From Lentzea sp. NBRC 102530 (lineage in GTDB: Bacteria; Actinomycetota; Actinomycetes; Mycobacteriales; Pseudonocardiaceae), in assembly GCF_030269365.1 (NCBI RefSeq), contig NZ_BSTF01000002.1:496001-560000 (forward strand): a stretch of 64,000 nucleotides of DNA, written 5' to 3'. Position numbers and translations under genes: made by a program. Within the stretch, counting starts at the first letter, position 1. The number at the start of each line of letters is the position of its first letter. Positions 38,668-46,693 of the stretch are shown here, piece by piece. Under the pieces are notes generated by a model. The model was not told the origin of the DNA, did no database searches, and worked only from the letters and a program-made list of their open reading frames with translations.

Positions 38668-40393
38668 GATCCGCCTGCTCGTCGCGACGGCCTGGCGGGC
38701 CGACCGCCGGCTCACCCTCGCCCTGATCGCCGAACCGTTCGGCAACACCCTCGTGCTGATGTCCGGGCTGTGGCTCGCGATGCTCACGAACGGCCTGCTC
38801 CAGCACGACACCCGCCAGGTCGTCACCGGCGTCGCCGCGCTCGTCCTCGGCGCCGGGCTCGGCTGGCAGCTCGACCTGTCGGCGAGCCAGTGGCGGATGG
38901 TGCTGGGGGAGAAGGTCGCGCACGCGTTCGACACCGAGATCGCCCGGCTGTGCGCCGAACTGCCCACGCTCGACCACTTCGAACGCGCCGAGCACCAGGA
39001 CCACCTCGAACTCCTGCGGCAGCGCCAAGGTCAGCTCGGCAACTCGATGAGCGCGCTCGCGGTCACGGTCAAAGCGGTCTGCGCGGGTCTCACCGTGCTG
39101 GTGCTGCTGGTCGTCGCCCACCCGGCGATGCTCGCGCTGGTGCTGTTGGCGTTGCCCGCCCTGCTGATCACGAAGGCCCAGCAGCGGTGGCGCACCACGG
39201 CGGAGGACGCCTCGGCGCTGGCCAGCCGCACCGCCCGCCACCTGCGCACCGTCGCACAGGACCGGGACGCCGCCGTCGAGGTGCGGCTGTTCGGCCTCGC
39301 CGACGACCTCGAACGCCGCATCGGCACGCTCTGGACCGCCCAGCGCCGCCCGATCGAGCACGCCGAACGCAAGGTGGCGCTCGCCTCGCTCGCCCAGCAG
39401 GTCCTCTACGTCGCCGGCGTGGTCGCCGCCGTCGGTTTCGTGCTGCACCAGGCACTGCAGGGCAGGTCCGCCCCCGGCGACGTGGTGCTGGCGATCTACC
39501 TCAGCCAGCAGGTCCAGACGGCGGTGATCTGGCCGGTCCAGGCCGTCGCGGGGTTCGGCCGCACCCTGCACACCGTCCGCCGCTTCCGCTGGCTGCAGGA
39601 CCACGCCCGCAGCGCGTCCGGGACCCTGCCCGCGCCCCGGGAGATCCTCGGCGGCATCACGCTGGAGAACGTGTCGTTCCGCTACCCCGGCACACAGAAG
39701 TGGGTGCTGCGCAACGTGGACCTGACCATTCCGGCCGGGCGCGCGCTCGCGGTCGTCGGCGCGAACGGCGCGGGCAAGACCACCCTCGTCAAGCTCCTGA
39801 CCAGGATGTACGAGCCCACCGAAGGCAGGATCACGGTCGACGGCGTGGACATCGCCGACCTGGACGTGCACGCGTGGAGGCACCGGCTCGCGGCGGCGTT
39901 CCAGGACTTCGCCCGTTTCGAGTTCACCGTCCAGCACGCGGTCGGGGTCGGCGACCTGCCCCACCTCGACGACCCCGCGCACGTCCGCGACGCCATCACC
40001 AGAGCCGGTGCCGACGTGCTGGCGCAGGACGCCCAGCTCGGCACGGCCTGGGGCGGCACCGACCTCTCCACCGGCCAGTGGCAACGCCTCGCGCTCGCCC
40101 GCGGCCTCGCGAGGACCACGCCGCTGGTGCGCTTCTTCGACGAACCGACGGCCTCGCTCGACGCGTTCACCGAGGACGCCCTGTTCGACAGCATGACCAG
40201 GGCCACCGACTGCGCACACGGCATGATCACCGTCCTCGTCACGCACCGCTTCTCCACCGTCCGGTCCGCCGACCTGATCGTGGTGCTGGCGCACGGCGGC
40301 GTCGCGGAACTCGGTTCGCACCAGGAGCTCCTGGCCCAGGGCGGGCACTACGCGCGGCTCTACCGGTCGCAGGCGGACGCCTTCGCTGACTAA
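38660..40393 (+). CDS. ABC transporter, fused permease-ATPase (second of pair)
   Basis: A 577-residue exporter half overlapping the first by eight bases. The membrane domain includes AVCAGLTVLVLLVVAHPAML and QQVLYVAGVVAAVGFVLHQA. The ATPase has Walker A VVGANGAGKTTLVKLLT, signature TDLSTGQWQRLALARGL, Walker B VRFFDEPTASLD and VTHRFST. The signature reads LSTGQ, not LSGGQ, so one of the two ATP sites of the heterodimer may be less active. The final EIxSHQELLAQGGHYARLY-like end is family standard. It is the last gene of the class IV operon. Confidence 0.9.
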   Translation: MREIRLLVATAWRADRRLTLALIAEPFGNTLVLMSGLWLAMLTNGLLQHDTRQVVTGVAALVLGAGLGWQLDLSASQWRMVLGEKVAHAFDTEIARLCAELPTLDHFERAEHQDHLELLRQRQGQLGNSMSALAVTVKAVCAGLTVLVLLVVAHPAMLALVLLALPALLITKAQQRWRTTAEDASALASRTARHLRTVAQDRDAAVEVRLFGLADDLERRIGTLWTAQRRPIEHAERKVALASLAQQVLYVAGVVAAVGFVLHQALQGRSAPGDVVLAIYLSQQVQTAVIWPVQAVAGFGRTLHTVRRFRWLQDHARSASGTLPAPREILGGITLENVSFRYPGTQKWVLRNVDLTIPAGRALAVVGANGAGKTTLVKLLTRMYEPTEGRITVDGVDIADLDVHAWRHRLAAAFQDFARFEFTVQHAVGVGDLPHLDDPAHVRDAITRAGADVLAQDAQLGTAWGGTDLSTGQWQRLALARGLARTTPLVRFFDEPTASLDAFTEDALFDSMTRATDCAHGMITVLVTHRFSTVRSADLIVVLAHGGVAELGSHQELLAQGGHYARLYRSQADAFAD

Positions 40394-40579
40394 TCCGCAA
40401 AGGAGGGACGTCCTGCGGTTGCGCTCCTGGGTGAGGTGGCGGCCGCGTTGCGCGAGTTCTTCGGCGGGACGGCCTCCTGGACCTGCGTCCGGGGCTCGGT
40501 TCCGGAGAGGGCGCGGCTGGTGCGAGACCTGGAGCCGCAGTGCGACGTCGAGGCGCGGGTTATCGTCCTGATCAGCTGA
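40394..40579 (+). pseudogene. Open frame remnant after the class IV operon
   Basis: Directly after the transporter stop the same frame stays open for about 60 codons and reads like protein (GEVAAALREFFGGTASWTC, VRGSVPERARLVRDLEP, QCDVEARVIVLIS) up to TGA 40577-40579. An AAGGAGG lies at 40400-40406, but the first usable start, GTG 40436, is too far from it. It may be the 3' remnant of a decayed gene or a very short protein of about 47 residues. I do not recognise it. Confidence 0.3.
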
Positions 40580-40592
40580 TCGGGAGGGTGCG

Positions 40593-41519
40593 TTGCCGGG
40601 GTTCGTCGCAGGGGTGGAACGTCACCAGGTCGCCGTCTACCTCGGTGCCCTCGCGGCCGGCGGGCTGGCCGGGTGGCTCGCCCCGAGCGCGGGACCAGTG
40701 CTGGAACACGCCATCAACCCGGTGCTCGCGGCCCTGCTGTACGTGACGTTCCTGCAGGTGCCGGTGGCGGAACTCGGGCGGTCGCTGCGGTCTGGGCGGT
40801 TCCTGACGGCGGCGCTCGTCGTGAACTTCGTCGTGGTGCCGTTGGTGGTGGCGGGGCTCTTCGCGTTCCTGCCCGGCGAGCAGGCCGTGCGGGTGGGCGT
40901 GTTGCTGGTGTTGCTCACGCCGTGCGTCGACTACGTGATCGTGTTCAGCGGGCTGGCGGGCGGTGACAGCCGGCGGCTGCTGGCGGCGACGCCGTTGTTG
41001 TTGCTGGCGCAGATGGTGCTGCTGCCGGCGTACCTGTGGGTGTTCCTCGGGGCGGACCTGGCGGTGGTGGAGCCGGGGCCGTTCGTCGAGGCGTTCCTGG
41101 TGCTGATCGTGATCCCGCTGGCGCTGGCCTGGCTCACGCAGACGTGGGCCGGGCGGGTCATCGGGGCGATCAGCACGTCGATGGTGCCGTTGATGGCGGT
41201 GACGCTGTTCGTCGTGGTGGCCTCGCAGGTGCCGAAGCTCGGCGACGTGCGACAGGTCGCGGCCGTCGTGCCGTTCTACGTGGTGTTCCTGGTGGTGATG
41301 GCGTTCGCCGGGCTCGGTGTCGCGCGGGCGTTCGGGCTGGGCGGGCCGGCCGGTCGCGCGATCGTGTTCACCGGCGCGACGCGGAACTCGTTGGTGGTGC
41401 TGCCGCTCGCGCTGGCGTTGCCCGGTGATGTCGCGGCCGTCGTGGTGGTCACCCAGACGATGGTCGAGGTGGCCGGGATGGTCCTGTACGTGAAGGTGGT
41501 GCCCCGGCTGGTGCCGTGA
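40593..41519 (+). CDS. ACR3-like arsenite / bile-acid:sodium symporter superfamily carrier
   Basis: A 308-residue protein with about ten membrane helices. LLYVTFLQVPVAELGRSLR, LLTPCVDYVIVFSGLAGGD and FTGATRNSLVVLPLALALP match the ACR3 branch, including the Cys of the TPCVDY motif that is needed for arsenite export in that family. It would sit in the cytoplasmic membrane and extrude arsenite or transport an organic anion. No arsR or arsC is adjacent, so the substrate is less sure. TTG 40593 follows GGGAGGG at five bases. Confidence 0.75.
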   Translation: MPGFVAGVERHQVAVYLGALAAGGLAGWLAPSAGPVLEHAINPVLAALLYVTFLQVPVAELGRSLRSGRFLTAALVVNFVVVPLVVAGLFAFLPGEQAVRVGVLLVLLTPCVDYVIVFSGLAGGDSRRLLAATPLLLLAQMVLLPAYLWVFLGADLAVVEPGPFVEAFLVLIVIPLALAWLTQTWAGRVIGAISTSMVPLMAVTLFVVVASQVPKLGDVRQVAAVVPFYVVFLVVMAFAGLGVARAFGLGGPAGRAIVFTGATRNSLVVLPLALALPGDVAAVVVVTQTMVEVAGMVLYVKVVPRLVP

Positions 41520-41529
41520 GGCGGCGGCA

Positions 41530-42111
41530 TCAGGCCTGTTGCGCGGCGACCTGGCGGTCACGCAGCGGGGCGAGCGCGCCGCTCCACGTCACGAGCTCGT
41601 CCAGCAGGGTCGACAGGGTGCTGACCTGGAAGTCCGACGGCACGAACTCGGAGAAGTTCCGGAACTCCGTGAACATCGACAGCGACACGCTCGTGCGCAC
41701 GTCGGCCATCTTCAGCTCGCCCGCGATGAGGCGCAGGTGCTCGACGGCCCGCGCGCCGCCGACACCGCCGTACGAGACGAACCCGACGGCCTTGTTGTTC
41801 CACTCGGCGAACAGGTAGTCGATCGCGTTCTTCAGCACGCCGGACGTGGAGTGGTTGTACTCGGGCGTGACCATCACGAACCCGTCGAAGCTCGCGATCT
41901 TCGCCGCCCACGCCTTGGTGTGGTCGTGCTGGTACTGGCCCATCGCGGGCGGCATCGGCTCGTCGAGGTGCGGCAGCGGGAAGTCCTGGAGGTCGACGAG
42001 CTCGAACGTCGCGTCGGCGCGCTGCTCCGCGTTCTCCAGCACCCACCTGGCCACCTGCTCGCCGTTCCGGCCGGGACGGGTGCTGCCGATGATGATTCCG
42101 ATGTGCGTCAT
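41530..42111 (-). CDS. NADPH-dependent FMN reductase
   Basis: A 193-residue flavodoxin-fold protein. The phosphate loop IIGSTRPGRNGEQVARWV and the flavin-binding FVMVTPEYNHSTSGVLKNAI are the family signature, and YLFAEWNNKAVGFVSYGGVG is the third loop. It would reduce FMN, quinones or chromate with NADPH in the cytoplasm, typically in oxidative stress defence. It converges with the ACR3-like gene, ending 11 bases from it, and stands 165 bases from the divergent VOC gene. Confidence 0.85.
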   Translation of the reverse strand: MTHIGIIIGSTRPGRNGEQVARWVLENAEQRADATFELVDLQDFPLPHLDEPMPPAMGQYQHDHTKAWAAKIASFDGFVMVTPEYNHSTSGVLKNAIDYLFAEWNNKAVGFVSYGGVGGARAVEHLRLIAGELKMADVRTSVSLSMFTEFRNFSEFVPSDFQVSTLSTLLDELVTWSGALAPLRDRQVAAQQA

Positions 42112-42276
42112 GTCGTGGGTCCCTGTGCGCTGGTCGAGGTAACCGGACCGTACCCCGTTTGCTTAAGTGGACTCTACCCCGGTTGTGCTCGTGATGGTCA
42201 AGTGCGGTGGGTCACAGACGCGAGCGGTCAGGAATCGAGAAGCACCGTGCAGGGCTCGGCGAACAGCGTTCCCGGC

Positions 42277-42903
42277 ATGACCTCACTCGACGCGATCACC
42301 CTCGAGGTGGCCGACCTCGCGGCCGCCGAACGCTTCTACGCCAACGCTTTCGGACTCGGCTCCCGGCTGCGCCTGCGGGCCTCGCAGGAACCGGCCACCG
42401 GGTTCCGCGGCTTCACCCTCTCCCTGACGGTCGCGCAGCCCGGCGACGTCGGCGTCCTCGTCGCCGGCGCGATCGACGCCGGCGTGACGGTGCTCAAGCC
42501 CGCCGCCAAGTCGCTGTGGGGCTACGGCGGCGTGGTGCAGGCGCCCGACGGCACGATCTGGAAGGTCGCCACGTCGGCCAAGAAGGACACCGCCCCGGCC
42601 ACCGGTGCCGTCCAGGACGTCGTGCTGCTGATCGGCGCCACGGACATCGCCGCGAGCAGGAAGTGCTACGTGGAGCACGGTTTCGCGGTGGAGAAGAGCT
42701 TCGGGCGCATGTACGTGCAGTTCGCCTCGACCGGCGGCATCAAGCTCGGCCTGTACCGGCGGCGCGCGCTGGCCAAGGACGCGGGCGTCGCGCCGGAGGG
42801 GGCCGGTTCGCACCGCGTCGAGCTGCACGGCGCCGGGGAGTTCACCGATCCGGACGGCTTCGCGTGGGCGTCAGGGCAGCCGGTCGGCCAGCTCGGCGCG
42901 TGA
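42277..42903 (+). CDS. VOC-superfamily (glyoxalase/bleomycin resistance) protein, two domains
   Basis: A 208-residue protein with two beta-alpha-beta-beta-beta modules: DAITLEVADLAAAERFYANA with VVQAPDGTIWKVATS, and VQDVVLLIGATDIAASRKCY with GEFTDPDGFAWASG. These are vicinal-oxygen-chelate folds used in glyoxalases, dioxygenases and antibiotic sequestration. Function is not readable. ATG 42277 was chosen because the sequence before it is not conserved in character. It overlaps the convergent LAL gene by 33 bases. Confidence 0.75.
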   Translation: MTSLDAITLEVADLAAAERFYANAFGLGSRLRLRASQEPATGFRGFTLSLTVAQPGDVGVLVAGAIDAGVTVLKPAAKSLWGYGGVVQAPDGTIWKVATSAKKDTAPATGAVQDVVLLIGATDIAASRKCYVEHGFAVEKSFGRMYVQFASTGGIKLGLYRRRALAKDAGVAPEGAGSHRVELHGAGEFTDPDGFAWASGQPVGQLGA

Positions 42904-45519
42904 GCGGATGCCGAGCTTCGTGTAGACCTTGCGCAGGTGGTACTCGATGGTCTTCGGGCTCAGGAACAACGCGGCGGCGACCTCGCGGGTGGTCTTGCCC
43001 TCCGCGAGCAGCAGCGACACCTGCAACTCCTGCGGTGTCAAGGTTTCCCCCTCGTCGCGCCGCTTGATCGTCTCGCCGGTGGCGCCGAGCTCGACCGCGG
43101 CGAGGTCCGCCCACCTGGCCGCACGGAGGTGGTCGAACGTCTCCAGTGCGGCGTGCAGGTGCGGGCGGGCGTCGGCCCGGCGGCGGGCGCGGCGCAGGCG
43201 GGCACCGTAGGCGAGCCGCGTGCGCGCGGTCTCGAACTCGTCCAGAGTCCTTTCGTGGTACCGCAATGACGCCTCGAAGTGCGTCTCGAACTCCGCGCTG
43301 AGCATGCCCGCCGTGCGTTCGGCGCGTGCCATCGACCAGGGCTGGCCCTTGGCCGCGGCCTCGTCCCGGAAGCGCCTGGCCATGGTGTGCGCTTCCTCGC
43401 GGCGGTTCAGCCTCACCAGCGCGTCGGTGAGTTCCGGGGCGGGGGACACGTCCGGGTCGGTCAGCTTCAACTCCTCCAGCAGGTCGGCGAGTTCCTCCAG
43501 GTGCCCTAACGCCCTCGCCGGGTCGCCGCGGCCGAGTTCCAGCTCTCCCAACGCGAACAGCGACCAGACCCGTCCGATGTGGATGTCGCGGGACCGGCAG
43601 AGCGGCAGGGCCTCCTCGACCAGGTCCCGGCAGCGGTCCTCGTCACCCAGCCTGGCCTGCAGCCACGCCCTGCCGGCGAGGCACATGGCGAGGTCGGTCT
43701 CCTGGCCGGTTTCGCGGGCCAGCCGGGTCGCCTCGTCGTAGGTGGCCTCGGCGCGCGCCCACTGGTTGGTCGTGGCCTCGTCCCTCGCGACGTGGAACAG
43801 CAGCGCGGGCAGGGTGCCGACGGCGGCCTCGGTGCGGGCGTGGGCGACGGTGCGGCGCAGTTCCGCGCCGGAGTCGGCGTCGCGCAGGAACATCGGGCCG
43901 ATCATCAACCACGACAGCCGGCGCCGATCGTCGCGCAGGAGGCCGGAGCCGGTGAGCAGGTCGATCGCGGCGCGGATCTGGTCGGCGCCACCGCGGTTGG
44001 CGAGGATCCTCGCCACCCCGGCGGCCATCCGGCCGAGTCCGGACGCCTGGGGCGCCACGACGTCGGGGAGCCGGGCCTCGATCTCGTGGGCGAGTGCGAC
44101 GCCGCTGGTGGTGTCGCCGAGGTAGAAGCAGGCGTTGACGGCGTCGGCCAGCAGCACGACGGCGGCGTCCGGGGTCGCCGCGGCCCCGGCGGCCTCGCGG
44201 CACAGGTCGCGGGCCTCGGTCAGCGAACCGGTGCGGGCCGCGATCGCCGCGCGCAGGTCGACGGCGGTGCCGGGACCTGCCTGGTCGAGCAACGAGACGG
44301 CCCGCTTCGTCTCCCCGGCGAGCCACGCCGACTCCGCCGCGGAGACGCACAGCGCGGCGTGCCGTGCGACGTCGGGGCTGAGGCGCGCGGCCCGTTCGTA
44401 CGCGGCCGAGGCGACGTCGTGCGCACTGCGGTCGTGGGCCCGCACCGCCGCCTGCACCAGCAGGCCGGCGACCTCGGCGTCCGGTCCGACCGACGCCTCC
44501 GCCAAGTGCCAGGCGTGCCGGTCGGAGCCCACGCCCACCGCCGACGCCACGGCCCGGTGGATCTCCCGGCGCCGCCGCGGGTCCGCGTCGCCGTACACGG
44601 CCGCGCGGATCAGCGGGTGCCGGAACTCCACTCGTCCGCCGGCGATCCGCACCAGCCCGGTGCTCTCCGCCTCGGCGAGCGCGTCCACCGCCACCCCGAG
44701 TGCCTCGCACGCCCCGGCCACCACCCGCAGGTCGGTGCCCGCCACCGCCGCCACCAGCACCGCCGCCTGCGCGGACGGGCCGAGCGAGCGGGCCTGGGCG
44801 GCGAACTCGTGGGCAAGCGCCGCCGACACCGGCAGCGGGGTCTCGGGCGAGACGTCCCGCACGGGCCGGGCCGCCAGTTCGATCAGCGCCAGCGGGTTGC
44901 CGGCGGTGGCCCGGTGCAGGCGGGCGAGGTGGTCGGGGGACACCGGTCCCGCGCGACTCACCACCAGGTCGTGGGCGGTGGCGAGGTCGAGGCCGGTCAG
45001 CGCCAGCGCCGGTAGCGGCGGGTCGGGTGCGCGGGTGGTGGCCAGCAGGACGATCGGGTCGGCGCCGAGGCGTCGGGCGGCGAACGCCAGGGCGTCGACG
45101 GACGGGCGGTCCAGCAGGTGCAGGTCGTCGAGCAGCACCGCGAGCGGCCGGTCCTCGGCGAACCGGCAGAGCAGGCTCAGCGTCGCGGCGCCCACCGCGA
45201 ACCGGTCGATCGCGGGACCGGACGAGAGGGCGAGCGCGACGGACAACGCCTGTGCCTGCGGCGCGGGGATCTCGGGCAGCCGGGCCAGCGCCGGTCGCAG
45301 CACCTGGTGCAGGCCGCCGAACGGGATCTCGCGCTCGGGTTCGCTGCCCGCGGCCTGCAGGACGGTCATGCCGGCACACCCGGCGGCGGCGAAGCGGAGC
45401 AGGGCGGTCTTGCCGACGCCCGGTTCGCCGGTGAGGGCGAGCGCGCCACCGCGGCCGATCCGGGCGCTCGCGACGAGCCGCTCGATCCGGTGCCGTTCCG
45501 AGTCGCGGCCCATCAGCAC
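42871..45519 (-). CDS. LuxR-family LAL-type ATP-binding regulator (second copy)
   Basis: About 882 residues. The N-terminal ATPase has Walker A LALTGEPGVGKTALLRFAA and Walker B LAVLLDDLHLLDRPS. The TPR-like middle is long and the C-terminal LuxR domain is LTPQELQVSLLLAEGKTTRE with VAAALFLSPKTIEYHLRKVY. I place the start at GTG 45519 because TACACT (45527-45532 on this strand) is a -10 box at leaderless distance; the open frame extends to GTG 45558. It is only distantly like the LAL at 24.3-27.2 kb. The divergent methyltransferase/glycosyltransferase pair is its likely target. Confidence 0.85.
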   Translation of the reverse strand: MLMGRDSERHRIERLVASARIGRGGALALTGEPGVGKTALLRFAAAGCAGMTVLQAAGSEPEREIPFGGLHQVLRPALARLPEIPAPQAQALSVALALSSGPAIDRFAVGAATLSLLCRFAEDRPLAVLLDDLHLLDRPSVDALAFAARRLGADPIVLLATTRAPDPPLPALALTGLDLATAHDLVVSRAGPVSPDHLARLHRATAGNPLALIELAARPVRDVSPETPLPVSAALAHEFAAQARSLGPSAQAAVLVAAVAGTDLRVVAGACEALGVAVDALAEAESTGLVRIAGGRVEFRHPLIRAAVYGDADPRRRREIHRAVASAVGVGSDRHAWHLAEASVGPDAEVAGLLVQAAVRAHDRSAHDVASAAYERAARLSPDVARHAALCVSAAESAWLAGETKRAVSLLDQAGPGTAVDLRAAIAARTGSLTEARDLCREAAGAAATPDAAVVLLADAVNACFYLGDTTSGVALAHEIEARLPDVVAPQASGLGRMAAGVARILANRGGADQIRAAIDLLTGSGLLRDDRRRLSWLMIGPMFLRDADSGAELRRTVAHARTEAAVGTLPALLFHVARDEATTNQWARAEATYDEATRLARETGQETDLAMCLAGRAWLQARLGDEDRCRDLVEEALPLCRSRDIHIGRVWSLFALGELELGRGDPARALGHLEELADLLEELKLTDPDVSPAPELTDALVRLNRREEAHTMARRFRDEAAAKGQPWSMARAERTAGMLSAEFETHFEASLRYHERTLDEFETARTRLAYGARLRRARRRADARPHLHAALETFDHLRAARWADLAAVELGATGETIKRRDEGETLTPQELQVSLLLAEGKTTREVAAALFLSPKTIEYHLRKVYTKLGIRSRAELADRLP

Positions 45520-45526
45520 ACGGGGG

Positions 45527-45532
45527 AGTGTA
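45527..45532 (-). promoter_or_regulatory. -10-like box giving a leaderless LAL start
   Basis: TACACT on the minus strand ends eight bases before GTG 45519. With no ribosome-binding site before any of the possible starts, a leaderless transcript is the simplest explanation for this gene. Confidence 0.4.
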
Positions 45533-45619
45533 GGTCGGCGAAACCCTAGGTGGGGCACCTGATGCGGCCACGTCCCGCGCGCTCATAGGTTCCAGGCCCT
45601 CAGCAGGAGGGAAGAGCAG

Positions 45620-46693
45620 ATGACCACGACAAGACCCGAGGTCGACACCGACAAGCTCATGCAGTTCGTGTTTCGCGCCGTCGACGAGGTGGGCGCCACG
45701 CTCAACGCCGCGCTCGTCGTCATGGGTGACAAGCTCGGCTACTACCGCGCGATGGCCGACGGGGAACCGGTCAGCGCCGCCGAGCTCGCCGACCGGACCA
45801 CCACCGCCGAGCCGTACGCCCGGGAGTGGCTCAACGCCCAGGCGGCGGGCGGCTACGTCACCTACGACCCCGGGACCAGCAGGTACGCGCTGCCGATCGA
45901 GCACGCCGTCGCGCTCACGGTCGAGGACAGCCCCGCGTTCCTGCCCGGCATGTTCCAGATCGCGCTCGGCACCGTGCACGACGCCGGACGGGTGCTGGAC
46001 GCGGCGCGCAGCGGGTCGGGCGTCGGCTGGCACGAGCACAACACCGACGTGCACGTCGGCTGTGAGCGGTTCTTCCGGCCCAACTACGCGGCGAACCTGA
46101 TCGACGGCTGGCTGCCCGCCCTGGACGGCGTGACGGACAAGCTCCGCGCCGGCGCACGGGTCGCGGACGTCGGCTGCGGCCACGGCGCATCGACGATCCT
46201 GATGGCACAGGCCTTCCCGAACTCGACGTTCACCGGCTCGGACTACCACCCCGAGTCGGTCCGCACGGCCCGCGACCGCGCGGAGGCCGCCGGGGTGAGC
46301 GACCGCGTGACGTTCGAAGTGGCCTCCGCCAAGGACTTCACCGGCACCGGCTACGACCTCGTGACCATGTTCGACTGCCTGCACGACATGGGCGACCCCG
46401 TCGGTGCCGCGCAGCACGTGCGGGACGCGGTCGCGCCCGACGGCACGTGGATGATCGTCGAACCGATGGCCGGTGACCGCGTCGAGGACAACCTCAACCC
46501 CGTCGGCCGCACCTACTACGGCTTCTCGACGCTGCTGTGCACGCCCGCCTCGCTGTCGCAGGACGTCGGCCTCGCGCTCGGCACGCAGGCAGGGCCCGCC
46601 CGGCTGCGCGACGTCGCGGTCGCCGGTGGGTTCACCCGGTTCGCCGGTGTCGCGCGGACGCCGTTCAACCAGGTCCTCGAAGTCCGCCCGTGA
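45620..46693 (+). CDS. Class I SAM-dependent methyltransferase with winged-helix N-domain
   Basis: A 357-residue methyltransferase. Residues 15-100 form a winged-helix dimerisation domain (LNAALVVMGDKLGYYRAMAD, VSAAELADRTTTAEPYAREW). The SAM site is VADVGCGHGASTILMAQAF with acidic FTGSDYHPES, and VTMFDCLHDMGDPVGAA is the post-site motif. It resembles small-molecule O- or C-methyltransferases of secondary metabolism. ATG 45620 follows AGGAGGGAAGAG. Its stop overlaps the GTG of the hydrolase-glycosyltransferase fusion, so both probably modify the same compound. Confidence 0.85.
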   Translation: MTTTRPEVDTDKLMQFVFRAVDEVGATLNAALVVMGDKLGYYRAMADGEPVSAAELADRTTTAEPYAREWLNAQAAGGYVTYDPGTSRYALPIEHAVALTVEDSPAFLPGMFQIALGTVHDAGRVLDAARSGSGVGWHEHNTDVHVGCERFFRPNYAANLIDGWLPALDGVTDKLRAGARVADVGCGHGASTILMAQAFPNSTFTGSDYHPESVRTARDRAEAAGVSDRVTFEVASAKDFTGTGYDLVTMFDCLHDMGDPVGAAQHVRDAVAPDGTWMIVEPMAGDRVEDNLNPVGRTYYGFSTLLCTPASLSQDVGLALGTQAGPARLRDVAVAGGFTRFAGVARTPFNQVLEVRP

